A DNA stretch of 24,685 nucleotides from Antrodiella citrinella (taxonomy: Eukaryota; Basidiomycota; Agaricomycetes; Polyporales; Steccherinaceae). The notes beneath the pieces are model-generated. The model saw only the letters and a program-made list of their open reading frames with translations. It was not told the DNA's origin and made no database searches. Both the position numbers and the translations under genes were made by a program. This document shows positions 1-10,465 of this stretch, in pieces (the first letter of the stretch is position 1; each line of letters begins with the position of its first letter). Where the stretch lies: the NCBI GenBank assembly GCA_004802725.1, contig SGPM01000378.1, forward strand, positions 1 to 24,685, given 5' to 3'.

Positions 1-1673
1 CCGCCGCACCAGCAGATGGCGAGGGTGGGACCGGCGCCAGCAGAAGGCGGGGGTGCCACCACGCCAGGTGCCGCCGCACCAGAAGAGGGAGGTGTCGTAG
101 CCGCACCAGAAGAGAGGGATGTCGCTGCATTGGTAGTAGGAGGGCTCGAAGGGGAGGCTGGTGGTGGAGCAGGGGCAGATGTCGTGCCAGTAGCTGAAGG
201 GCCTGCAGTTTCTTGCGCCTTCTTGCTGACACGCTTCTTGCGTTTCTTTGCTACAGGCTCAATGATGTCGCCCGTACTTGTTGTGACTACGGCGGTGTGT
301 GACCGCTTTTGGCCTGCAGTACTATCAGCTACACGCTGTCCGTCCTCCTGGCCCTGGTCACCACCCGACGCGCGAGAGATGTTACGCTCTTTTAGCCATG
401 CCTCATGTTCTGTCTTGCCAAGTATCTCAAACCTGGTTGAGTCCGATTGCCATGCGTTCATTAATACGGTGACCTCGGCACGAGTGTTGAACTGGCCGGG
501 AGGTTTGAAGTCTGGCAAAGGCCAATTCTTGATGACCACCCCGTACTGTTCGGTGATCTTAGCGAAACTGCCGTACACCATACGCGTGCACCTGCCCTGA
601 GTGACTTCACCTAGATGAACATTAGCATATTAGTTGCTAAATATAACGGTAAGACTCACCGAGCTTTTGCGAAATCAGTTCCGCCACCTCACTCTTCAAA
701 GCAACGGTGCCGATCGCCGAATGCTTCGCCAACCCTGTTGAATATATGAGTTTAGAATGTCAAGACGCTTTTTGAGATGACATACCTGATAATCCCGAGA
801 TACAGTACGCTTCCAGCTGCGCTAACATGTCAGGTAGAGAAGTCTTGTAAGACATCTTGAAGAAGTCTTCAACACGGTCGGAGGTGACGTAGCTGAAGGG
901 ATGGTGATTCTGGGTAACATTGCCGCGCACACTCAATAGGATAACCTCGACGCCAGTGCGGGTTGCGAGAGCATCGATCTAATGACAACTCTTGAGTAAA
1001 GAGACAGACTGATTCACATGCCCACTTACCTCCTTTTGAAGCGTGGCCAAAGTACGTGTCGCATCGCGCTGTGCGCTCACATTTGAGTTATGGGTGGTGC
1101 CTTTGTTGTCACGGAATTCTATCAGCTCCTTGAGGCTTGCTTCTGTAGCCTCGTCGCGCGACTTATGGTCCAACTTATTCCATTCCCCCATTATTCTTGT
1201 GCGCACAACTGGGTTTGTTATCTTATAGCGAGGGGCTCCAGGAGGTAGTTCTGAAGTGTTACAATATCGTCAGCCGCACAATACAACGAGAGATAACAAG
1301 ACATACCATCATTGATTTCCTTGAGCATCTGCCGCTGGAACGCGTTCCAACGATTTGGCTTCCGTTTTGACTGAACACAATTACCGGTCTGCATGATCTG
1401 CTGTAAGTAGTAATCCTTCGAGTGGTTGGGGTGCTCCGCATGCAAACGTTCCGCTTCTCTGTCCACACACTCCAAGGCCGCAGTAAGAGAGATGGTAAAG
1501 GCGGATCGTGCTGCTGCACGTTTCTCCTTGATTCTTGCGAGGTCGGCTGGCAGGAGTTTTGCGACTTTTGAGCGATGTCGCCAGGGAGAACGTGTGATGC
1601 CTGAGGGAGAACACTTCAAGGCCCGTCGAAGATCCTTCTGATGCTGTGACATGATTGGATTTCCACGAGCCAT
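1..1673 (-). CDS. HMG-box-like, Lys-rich nuclear protein (3' end outside window)
   Basis: Exons 1673-1307, 1250-1030, 978-786, 734-660 and 610-<1. All four introns have GT...AG ends and the phases agree, giving 488 codons open to the window edge. Residues about 103-170 look like a divergent HMG box: a basic KRKPNRWNAFQRQM start, then GEWNKLDHKSRDEA, which resembles the HMG helix 2/3 W-x-x-L-s-x-x-x-K pattern. Residues about 286-345 (VYGSFAKITEQYGVVIKNWP and what follows) form a well-ordered second block that I have seen only in unnamed mushroom proteins. Residues 406-416 (AKKRKKRVSKK) are a classic basic nuclear-localisation stretch, and the visible end is low-complexity Ala/Pro/Ser/Thr. The ATG at 1673 is preferred over the one at 1697 because MARG starts the ordered part. 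The gene runs in the same direction as the viroplasmin-like and KDZ genes upstream. Gene model is firm; function is inferred from weak HMG similarity. Confidence 0.72.
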
Positions 1674-1804
1674 GACGATTCCACGAGGATGTAGCACAAG
1701 GGAACTGGTGACGGTGACGAGTGAGAAGCAAACCTAACTGTACAGTGGGAGTTCAAGCAAAGGCGACAACCATTCAACAAGGTCACGTGTTATGTGACAC
1801 ATAA

Positions 1805-1820
1805 TGATTGATTGATTGAT
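1805..1820. repeat. (TGAT)4 simple repeat
   Basis: Four TGAT units lie in the 233-bp gap between two minus-strand genes. Just before it is a 7-nt inverted repeat, TTATGTG-A-CACATAA, at 1790-1804. Nothing else is recognisable in the gap, which should hold the promoter of the HMG-like gene and the 3' end of the viroplasmin-like gene. Confidence 0.8.
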
Positions 1821-1906
1821 CAAGATAAGACATAATACAGATTACAAGGAACAAAAGGCGGAGGCGGCAAGAGAGCACATACACGACAATATAGCAATGA
1901 GAGAAT

Positions 1907-3234
1907 CTACAACTTGAGTTTCTGGTTGTTGCGAGTATAGGTAACGCCAGTAGGAGCTTTGATCAACGATGCAAGATATACAGCCTCGGTCTCCGGTATG
2001 TTCAAAGTGCTCAGCCCAACCACGAATTCCTCGACTGTGTCGCAGGAGACACGCACTGCAACAATAGACTCCACGGCCTCTGGTGTGTACCCATGGGCCT
2101 GAAGGTAGGCGTCAGCTGCCTTTCCGAGGCTCGTGATCTCAACCTGATCGTCGGGAGGGGCAGCATAGAGAGTGTCGATGATGCCGGTATGATCACGCAC
2201 ATGGGAATATGGGAGAGCATTGCCAGAGAACGTGCGGACAGTGTTGTAGTTGTAGTTGCGCTGAGGACTGTCTAGCACGGTCATCTGCATCACTGCGTAA
2301 GACATTGAGTAGGGTTCAACAGTACGTAGCCTGAGCGACTTACGATCAGAAGTGATTCCCTCCATCGGGATCATTGGTCTGGCAGCGCCCTTGCGGGGAG
2401 TGCTGGTGTTAGGACCAGCAGATGCAGAAGGAGGGTCTGAAAATGTCGATCATATGAGATATGTACACGTCAGGAGGTATCAGAATGTACAGATATATCC
2501 ACTGTTTCCCTTCCCCATAGTGGTACTCTTAGATGATTGCGGCGTTCCCATGAACTCTGTAGAGCTGTTAACATATATGTATCAAAGAAAAGTGTCGTAA
2601 CGTACTGAAAGGGTCCATTACTTCCTCTTCCTCCTGTGGCGGTGCAGCTGTACCAAACGACCAACTGTATTCCTTGTTTGCGCTCATAATGACGAATGCT
2701 AGAGCCTGAGAGAAGCATTCGAACTTGCGGAATGCTGGACGCATATACTTTCTATCGGGAGTATCTCCCCACTCAACAGTCCAGTTCTGAATCTGAAGCG
2801 TCATCGTGGCACTACAGCAATGAATAACAGACATCGACTTGAAAAGGAATGTACTCACTGTGAAGTATATATTCCCGGGACCCTCCCTGATGCTACCGCA
2901 TAGTATGACCCCTTCGTCAAAAGCGACAGCCACGCTGTCTCCGATGTGAGTTTCTTGTACACATCAGATATCTTCATCTTCTTCAAAGCTGCTATCTTCG
3001 GCTGGAGATTCTTCAGCGTATTGATGACGTGTGTGTCGGAGGGGTCTATCTGCATCAAGACAGGCAGCTGTAGCACTCCTGTGGCCCTGCCAACTGAAGG
3101 AGGTACACTGCACAAAGGCGATCAGCGTTACTCAGGATTAGAAGAAAACGTACATGGACTTACAACGTGAGCAGGGTGTGCTCAGTAGCGACATGCGAGA
3201 GTCGAAAGTAACGTAGCTGGGATGTGGATTCCAT
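1907..3234 (-). CDS. Viroplasmin / RNase H1 N-terminal-like domain protein
   Basis: Exons 3234-3164, 3107-2859, 2811-2606, 2556-2491, 2436-2344 and 2292-1907. Lengths sum to 1071 nt (356 aa plus stop) with consistent phases. Residues about 91-145 carry the domain: GSYYAVASGRVPGIYTS (91-106), then, after an intron, RPAFRKFECFSQALAFVI. In this small alpha/beta fold (Pfam Cauli_VI, shared by the RNase H1 N-terminus and caulimovirus P6), YAV..GR.PGIY and a later F..F..A are diagnostic; RNase H1 uses it to bind RNA-DNA hybrids. No RNase H catalytic domain follows. A Lys-rich helix (about 55-76) precedes the domain. The C-terminal 130 aa are unrecognised. The last intron (2343-2293, 51 nt) keeps the frame and could be retained. 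The exon 3 acceptor (TAG at 2812) was chosen because it alone joins the two halves of the domain in frame. Confidence 0.78.
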
Positions 3235-3771
3235 GGAGGGGAGGTCAAGTTTAAGTTTGGATGTTGAAATGGGAGATGCAGCGAGATGCATGAAAGCGAG
3301 AGAAGAGAGCAGGTCTTAGCGCGCATGTTGAAATCAGAGCTTGGTTCAACGTCTATATCCGTCCTCACCTATGTACTGTTCACGCTCCCTCACTGTAGCT
3401 GCTATGCAATGTGATTGTTATAATTGTATTTGACGTTTCTTGTAGTACAACACTTGTGATGCATATATTTTACGACCGCTGAATTGACAGGTTCAAGTCG
3501 AAAGTTCAGTGTTGTTTCTGCGACTATCATCCTCAAACCTTGAACACACATTCTTGGTTCAACTGGCGCATACACAATTATCACAATGTACAATCTCATC
3601 CATAACTTGTATTATACCATAGACTGAATGAAAAGTGAATTTCCGACCGTCAGTTGCTGCAAAAGTAAAAGTGAAGCTATTGCGACAAGACTTCAGTCTG
3701 AGGTCTCCGAAACACAGGATAGATCATGAATGTGCATTGCAAAACTACGGATATACGGAAATCATAACATG
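3235..3771. other. Gene-free gap between viroplasmin-like and KDZ genes
   Basis: Contains AT-rich DNA with no convincing ORF, repeat or RNA gene. It should hold the KDZ 3' flank and the promoter of the viroplasmin-like gene. I looked for a copy of the repeats found beyond the KDZ start (7261-7535) and saw none. Confidence 0.5.
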
Positions 3772-6700
3772 TCAAGCTACAACAGTGAGTTGTCCAATGT
3801 AATCTACCAAGTTCGAAATCTCGGCCTCAGCAAGATCCTCCGAGTCAACCAGATCCTCACCAAGCTCGTCGAGACCCTCGTTCAAAGAAGCGTATTCCTG
3901 AATCGCAGGCTGCTCCTCCACACCCCAGACATTGACCGCACTGACACCAGGTGTCGTCTCTCCGGTATATCCTGGTAATGCATGTATTTGGTGAATCCGC
4001 CACATGAGAACATCGTTGAAGCTTCGTCGGCGCCGACATCGTTCCTCCACCGCCACACATATAGGTTCAGACGTCATACGTAGCTGTGTCAACACAGACT
4101 CCATATGTCGGTTTTCGGCAAGTACCCATGTGTGCAACCGACGAACTTCTACATTGCACCGTACTATTTCTTCTTCGGCACGTTTGAGTCGACGGTATTG
4201 ACGCAGCATCTCACGAACAACGGGTTGTGCCCATTGTCGTGTATTAATGTCGTCCGGTGATCCACGGAGAAGGGTGAAGTGGTCAAGAAAAGAATACTGC
4301 GAGACCGCAGACCAATCTAGAGAAGGGCGCGGAGGGTTGAGAGCCGCCGCTGCATCATTGTATTTCTTGACGGCGTTTTGAATCGCCTTGCAACGGGTCT
4401 GTAAAGACTTGGCGATATGAGTCCGCATTCGATAGCCTACGTTTTGCGTTACAACAGATAACAATATAGCATCATTAGATTTACTTACCGGTGCCTGCGA
4501 GATTCAACTTCTGTAGTTCGAACAGTCTCTGTACCACGAGCTTCTGAAGATGATCTAATGCACGATGATAAGCCCGATCCGTAGAGTATTTCATGGCTTC
4601 AATGTACGCAGGATTACAGGCTCCCAGCGCGCTGTGATCTGCATATGAACCTCCATTTCCGCCAACTGTAGCTCAAGTTCAGCCAGACGTGCAGCCTTGA
4701 AGCGACGATCAGCTTCACGCCTCTGGGTTTCTGAGATGTCCCGTGTGACGCGAGACTTCTTTCCAGAAGATTGAGGGGCGTAGTCTTCAGGAATCGACAT
4801 GAGGAAATGAGTGTGAGCGTCCACAAAGTGAGACCTGACATAGCGACCAGTGCGTCAGCATGACCGTTCCGAGTGTACCAATTAAAGATAAAGGTGCTGA
4901 GTACTTACTGAAGGGTCTGATATTCCTGGAGCATTTCTACGTACGCAACAGCATGGACATCGTACGGATCCTCTTGCCCAAGGTTTCCGACATACGTGTA
5001 TTCTTCCTCGATGAACCTGCGCAGATCATCTTCTGAGAGCTTGAATGCTTCCATGGCTTCTCGTAGAGCAGCGCCTTCATCCGCGATGAGACACAACGCC
5101 TGCACGTAGTTGTCGTAGATAAGTGTCGCTAAGTTTGCGTACTTGTCTTCATCATGCTGTTGGAGGTGACATTCGATAGCGACGTGGCGACGATAAGGAG
5201 TGGCATGACGAATCACCGGGGCAAGTCGATTTGACGATGAAAAGGCGCGTTCGAGATCCTCCAGATCTGACAGCCCCATCCCTTCCGTGTTGTTTGGATG
5301 ATAGCGTGTCTGACAGGAGTATCCATGTGAGTAACCGTGAAAGGCGTTCACGATACACTTGGCCTTCTGCCGTTGGAACTCAGGGCCCAGACTGCTGGAC
5401 AGAAGCGTGGACTCAAATGAGCACCCGATATCGTAAGCGCAACAGGATCTGGACTCAAGGGTCTCGAGAACCTTTGCAACTATAGCTAGGGGATATTTGG
5501 CTCTATATCGTGACGATGTTAGACTCTAGCTAATTGACAATTCAAGGAAACATACTGTTCACCACTCCGAACCATATCTGCCACCCAAAGAAACATTCCG
5601 TGTCGGCACATACTAGCAAAGAGACCTGTCTCCTCGAAAACGCCCCACATCCTTTTCTTTGAGTCAGATGCTGCCGCTTTCCAGTTCTTCACGCACCCGG
5701 AAAGCGCGGGATCACCAGACTTGCCGTCGGTAGGGTCTCCTTCTTCCAAGCCCTCACAGTCTTCATCGTCATTTGATGTCTGGTTGGTAGTGGCTGGTCC
5801 GTCAGCGCTCGAGGGATCGTCGTGGGTGACCTTGGTGGCCACATCTTCAGGGGATAGTCTGCGTGCCTTGACCTCGTGGGCATACTTATCAACATATGCT
5901 CTTGGTAAAAAATAATCGCTGTCCTGGAAAACGCGCCGATCCGCTAGATCCCGTGTTCCAGTAGATGCCATACGTTTGAGAGAGTCATTACCGTCAATGC
6001 AATACATGCGACTAAACCGTAGAGGTGGTTCGTCCTTGAGCTAATATGTAGCGTGAGCTATGATAGTGCTTAAACATCTTGGTGCAACAAACTTACCACG
6101 TAACCACAAGGTGGGCACGCATGCTTTGCGCGCCAGTCAGGGGTATCTTGGTTGAGCGCCTTCTGCACCATTTGATCCACATGCCGAAGAATTGTCAAGT
6201 AGATATCGAATGCATTTGAGATCGTTGTGCGATACGTTCGCCGGTACGGAATCTGAAGACTCAACATAAATATGTTATAAAGGGGCGTCGAGTTATAGAC
6301 ATAGCTACCTCGTAGTAGTCACAGAGAATGCGACTGAACGCTTCACAGCTGAACGACGGTTGACGTCTGCGCAGCCGTCGCAGTAACTCCAATGTGCGCA
6401 GAGATATAGCACGCGAAGGTCGTATGGGAGTCGTTCCGAGGAAGCCGTTGGAGACGAGAGCGACGGCTATGGATGTTTCGTCCTCTGCCGGGACGATGCG
6501 GGCTGTCTTCTCAAGGGTGTAGATATCAAGAACGTCAATACTGAATGTATACGGGGATTCACCGACTTCTTGAGAGTCATGTGTAGCGGAGCTGTACGAT
6601 TTCCATTGCAAATACGCTGTTACGAGTTGAGGTAGCACAGAGGTCCAATTCTCGTCAAGGCTCTGAAGCCTCTGCCGCTGTGTTCGAGTATCATCCCGCC

Positions 6701-7162
6701 GTCTCTGATGCACGCTGAAACCTATGTGAGGCGATAATGTGATTTCAGCTATATGATGTACGCACCTTCGATTCAACAGCATCTCCCTCACAGCATACAT
6801 GAACACCTCGCTCTCTGGTTGATCCATCAAGGGGATATCAACCCAAGACTCTCCGTCTTCTCCACCCATAGCCATAATCACATCATTGTCGTATTCAGAA
6901 TTTTGAGGAGGGTCGGCCTGAGAAGACGTGATGTCTGCAAGAGCTTGCACAGTCGTAGGTGCAAGTCCTGATACAGATCAGATGGGTGGCAAAAAGGCGT
7001 GAATTATATAGACGTACCTTCTAGATTGCGATCCAGCATCTCCTTCAATTTCTGCCTCTCGTTCTCCATGCCAGCAGGTCCAATAATTTGAGTGTGAATT
7101 GCGCCATTACGCCTGAACGACGTCCCCTTCACGATCTGTATACGCCGTGGCTTAATACCCAT
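3772..7162 (-). pseudogene. KDZ-family transposase, frameshifted
   Basis: Exons 7162-7018, 6967-6766, 6714-6309, 6252-6097, 6040-5556, 5502-4909, 4834-4489 and 4436-3772. KDZ (Kyakuja-Dileera-Zisupton) transposases have an RNase H-like DDE fold and cut-and-paste DNA elements; basidiomycetes have many. The N-terminal half matches the CxC1-associated type, with a CPPC pair near the end of exon 4. Candidate catalytic acids: D319 in MYCIDGNDSLKR, D489 in CAYDIGC, and E546 or E549 in EGMGLSDLEDLERAFS. FHGYSHGYSC (519-528) is the conserved His/Cys block. The C-terminal helical part (VVQRLFELQKLN, YSFLDHFTLL, RLKRAEEEIVRCNVEVRRLH) is also typical. The only lesion is after Pro735: the frame runs into a stop at 4591, while clear homology continues in another frame, as if one base were missing near 4616-4617. 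With that base the total would be exactly 3000 nt. Either an inactivating mutation or a sequencing error. Confidence 0.85.
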
Positions 7163-7260
7163 GGCGAAGTTCGAGGAATTGGTGTGTGAGGAACAGCGGA
7201 GTGTAGTGAGCGCTCATAATTGTTAGCAGCAATCAACAAGATGCGTGGGAGTGCGTTCAT

Positions 7261-7361
7261 AATCAGGTGACCTGACATCAGATATTGGCTGGTACTGGGC
7301 GCCTATGTAATTTTCCTCGAGGTGGGGAAATCTCATAGGCGCTCAATCAGATGACCTGACA
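7261..7361. repeat. 17-nt direct repeat flanking a hairpin
   Basis: AATCAGGTGACCTGACA at 7261-7277 and AATCAGATGACCTGACA at 7345-7361 match at 16 of 17 positions. Between them lies the imperfect inverted repeat GCGCCTATG (7299-7307) / CATAGGCGC (7334-7342), whose stem extends inward with mismatches to about 18 nt around a short loop. The layout could be a small non-autonomous element bounded by a duplication, or a subterminal transposon repeat. Confidence 0.7.
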
Positions 7362-7387
7362 ACAAACGTGGAGCGCCGAATCACCGA

Positions 7388-7426
7388 AGGCCCAAGGGTC
7401 TATTGTGGGTCCCATACCCTGGGCCT
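7388..7426. repeat. Imperfect inverted repeat
   Basis: AGGCCCAAGGGT at 7388-7399 pairs with ACCCTGGGCCT at 7416-7426 with one bulged base. It shares the AAGGGT core with the larger palindrome 90 bp further on. Confidence 0.65.
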
Positions 7427-7487
7427 GATGACATGAGCGCAATGACTCACCCTGTGATCATGGTGTTCAGCCGGATCTATGATGTTT

Positions 7488-7535
7488 CCAAGGGTCCAGG
7501 TGTGGACCCACACGGTGCCACACCTGGACCCTTGG
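7488..7535. repeat. 18-bp perfect inverted repeat
   Basis: CCAAGGGTCCAGGTGTGG (7488-7505) and CCACACCTGGACCCTTGG (7518-7535) are exact reverse complements around a 12-nt spacer. Perfect arms of this length are very unlikely by chance in a window of this size. It could be paired transposon ends, a cruciform-forming site or a protein-binding palindrome. Confidence 0.85.
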
Positions 7536-8013
7536 ATTCAATGACGTGACTTTAATGACTCATACTCAACCTCTCGAAAATATGCTAAGTCCACAGGCTG
7601 AGATGAACAGGCGCCCGTCGGGCGCAGTGCCGCAATGTTGCAGCGGGTATTTAGCACTGCTCATTGCAATACTCATTAATAGATGCATGTTTCGAAAACT
7701 CTAACACGCCGTGGTATGAGTATGTTATAAGTTTGAGCAGAAAAGACAAAGAATTGACGTAGTTATGAGGGAAACAGTGTCGTCGCTGTGTCAGACGACG
7801 CCGACGGGTCGAAAGATGGCGGCGGAAGGCAGGCGGACGTTGTGTGGGAGCGCGAGGGAAGGTGTTGATGGGAAGTTGATGGGGGGAACGGGGTCTGGCC
7901 CAGGCAGTGACGCCCTTGATGGCCAGAGCCTACACGCGCGTGGGGAGTCATAGTCAGATGATGCCAGGCTATAACCATTGTTATTCAGATGATAGGGGGG
8001 AAAGAAAACCCAT

Positions 8014-8058
8014 CCTAGTTAGGTTGCCACACACGGTCGGTGTGGCAAGCTAATTAGG
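8014..8058. repeat. 19-nt inverted repeat, two mismatches
   Basis: Left arm CCTAGTTAGGTTGCCACAC (8014-8032), 7-nt spacer, right arm GTGTGGCAAGCTAATTAGG (8040-8058). The inner 9 bp pair perfectly. It stands at one edge of a G/T-rich foldback tract. Confidence 0.8.
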
Positions 8059-8101
8059 TCAGTTACTGGTGTGATCGTGGTGTCCAGGAGGGATATTTGG
8101 A

Positions 8102-8273
8102 GATTTTTTGTGAAAAAAATCCCCCTGGCACCCCTGAAGGGGTGGGTGGAAGTGTAGGGTGGATGGGTGATGGGATGGTGAGGTGGTGGGGTGGATGGGT
8201 GTAAGGGGCTGTTGAAAATATTAACAACACTGGTGTTGACCCCACGCACCCTTACACACAATTGCACCCCACC
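8102..8273. repeat. G/T-rich tract with nested foldback stems
   Basis: 8185-8193 (GGTGGGGTG) pairs with 8265-8273, and 8199-8207 (GTGTAAGGG) pairs with 8249-8257. An inner CAACAC-TG-GTGTTG stem lies at 8225-8238. Two more hairpins stand just before them: GATTTTTT/AAAAAATC from 8102 and CACCCCT-GA-AGGGGTG at 8129-8144. The tract 8140-8205 is made of irregular GGTGGATGGGTG-like units. It looks like a foldback or miniature element, though no target duplication is visible. Confidence 0.6.
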
Positions 8274-8686
8274 CCACCCCCCCACATAAATTGGCCTGAA
8301 GGCCCCATTTATATGTCATTAGGATAGACCTTCAAGGTCACAATGGGGGTGCACTGAAGTGGGAGGACTAGTTGAGACTCATAGAGGCAAGCATTATGAA
8401 TCATGATACGAACAGAGCGTCCACTACCGTGACAGTGGTGGCACGGTACAGTATATGCTTCAGCTTGCATCGGGAGATTCTACTATGGTGTGAGATTAGC
8501 CACAAAGGTATGAGAACAATTGACTTACCATACGTGCCATCCAGGCCCATCGTCCGACTTTCTAGTCAAGAGTGAAAGTGTCCGAGTAGCAGGGAGAATG
8601 GGGCATCCTTCGAGTCTGAGTCCGTACTCCGATCGCATGCCGTTCATAGGCCGTTGCCGCCGAGGTAGTCAAAATTTCCTTATACT

Positions 8687-8713
8687 GGGGGACCCCCCCT
8701 CCCCCCTTCCCCC
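8687..8713. other. C-run tract (G-quadruplex-prone on minus strand)
   Basis: G5-A-C7-T-C6-TT-C5. The minus strand has three G-runs of 5, 6 and 7 split by one or two A, and a run of seven can be divided to supply a fourth tetrad strand. The plus strand could instead form an i-motif or pair its G5 with C5. No gene lies near enough to assign a role. Confidence 0.55.
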
Positions 8714-10465
8714 GTGAGAACTACGACCGCGATCAGCAAATCTGACTCCTCTTGCCTGAGGGTGTAATGTGTTACCGTATAGTTACCGCGTGTTCGTGTC
8801 AAGATTCAAGCACACATGGGTCAGCGACCTTGACTGTAGGTTGCCAGAGACTACAGATACAGTTTAGGCTCGTGACACCATCCACGCTCGTAAACATTGA
8901 TTGCGCATTTCGGAGAATGAACCGGAGAACGAAAGGCGCGAGTTTCGGTTCCACGAGAACCCCAGTGGAGCGGCGGACCTTGAACTGGTGGAACCAGCTG
9001 GGATCCCGAGCCTAGCATTAATTCCTGGTTTGTGTGTGTTTTTCCTTCATGACGGTGGCCGCGAGATAGCCTTCTCTCAATAAGTGAAACCCACTGCCGG
9101 CGGAAATGCAGGGTGTTCGAGGAAGCAGACCTGAAATTCTGTAACGGAAGGTTCACGATGAAAGTTTTGAGGGAAAGTTATTGAGAAAGCGGAAGGAAGA
9201 GATCGCTTCCGGCGCTTGCCATACACTTGTTTATCACCAACCCAAACCCATGTCTTGCTTCGTACTATTGCCACCTCGATCCTAGCTGCAATGTTCAATG
9301 TTCAAACCTCCGGACAGGTCTTATAATATTGGAAAACAAACACGACGTCTCAGTACATCGCAGCGCAAGTCAAGCCAGTAAAATGGATCCGATCCCGCTC
9401 AAATGACGGATGAGCCTGAACCGTGAAGGGATGGAGCAACTTCAATGCCACGGCATGCAGAGCCGGTTTTTACACGGTGTGAAAGGCTAGCGCCAGAGAC
9501 ATGTTATTCTCAATATGACACGAAACCGCCTTGGTCTTACCATATATAGTAAGCCCGAGATCACGTGTGTGTAAAAATAAAACTTATAAGTTTCTTTCGC
9601 ACCATGTTTAATTAGCCCCTGCATGCCGTGTGCGGTGCGATGCAAAGTCCGTGGACTCAGTACCTATCGAAAGGGAAGGGTCGGTTGAACTTGCAGGGGT
9701 AGACCGAACGCACAGGACCTGTGCTCAGGTTTCTACGAACTGAGGAATTTCAGACCCTGCGTTGACTCGGAAGCCACACGTTGTCACATCCCCTCTTATA
9801 AGACAGACAGTTGGTCTTGTCGGATGGCCGCACACATCACTATCAAGACATGATGGGTATCCCGTACCCCCCATGCAGTTCGTTGATTGCATTATTGGCG
9901 TTGTGTGTTGCTGTAGTAAGTGATTCCACTTTGGTTCGAGTCTCCTGCCGCCCTGACCGTTATCCACCCAGGATACATACCAGTTCAGCCGTTCAATAGG
10001 AGTGCTGCTGGTAGGGACCTTCCACCTGGTCCTCATTCCGTTCATTGGTTTTCGTTGGGTACGGCATCCGCCAGCTGCTTACTCTCGTACCCGTATCTGA
10101 CGCGCAGCCAGACCGCACGCATGATGGGCCTGATTTGCCTTTCCCTCTTAATGCGAGAGATACACTTGGCCAAATCCCGCCCGCAACAACGAGGGTTCCG
10201 CACTCTCCGTGACGGAGACCTTGGAGGGAATCCGGAGGTAGATCGGAATGACCATACATCGTGGAAGGACGAGATTTGGAAGTACTGATGACTTGGCTCT
10301 CAGGGTACTCAGGTTTTCTCAATGGAGGACGAACTTCGTCGCATTTCAGACAGAGCAGGATCGCTCTATGGCAATGACGGAGAGAGATAAAAAAGATTTC
10401 GTAGGTGATGTACAGTTTACTTCTACATGTATTTGTTTCTGTTCTAGATGTCTATGATGCTCGCA

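Larger units (their letters stand above)
1..7535 (-). mobile_element. Candidate KDZ transposon-derived block with accessory genes
   Basis: The KDZ transposase, the viroplasmin-like gene and the HMG-like gene lie head-to-tail on one strand, and inverted and direct repeats occur just outside the transposase start (7261-7535). KDZ elements in basidiomycetes are known to carry or travel with extra DNA-modifying or nucleic-acid-binding genes. I could not identify terminal inverted repeats or a target-site duplication. The left end is probably outside the window, so both boundaries are guesses. Confidence 0.35.
7163..10465. other. 3.3-kb gene-free region rich in foldback structures
   Basis: No ORF here shows splicing, composition or motifs that support a gene. 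7163-7260 should be the KDZ promoter. 7261-7627 is a cluster of short palindromes, including GCGCCCG-T-CGGGCGC at about 7613-7627. 8014-8273 holds two larger foldbacks and a G/T-rich tract. 8687-8713 is a C-run. From about 8760 to 10440 the sequence is complex and unremarkable. It could be long-decayed element DNA, or promoter and 3' flank DNA, and I recognise nothing in it. Confidence 0.55.

Noticed and set aside
16..600. Long plus-strand open frame of 194 codons
   Set aside because: It is antisense to the low-complexity Ala/Pro/Ser tail and NLS of the left-edge gene, whose minus-strand frame is spliced, in phase and ordered.
8851..9156. 101-codon minus-strand frame, with overlapping plus-strand frames in 8750-9080
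   Set aside because: No splice context, motif or composition favours any of the overlapping frames.
9925..9965. GGTTCGAGTCTC resembling a tRNA T-loop
   Set aside because: No matching T-stem, anticodon arm or acceptor stem can be drawn around it.
9725..10322. Several open frames of about 110-120 codons on both strands
   Set aside because: They overlap each other in different frames and none shows a domain or splice-linked extension.
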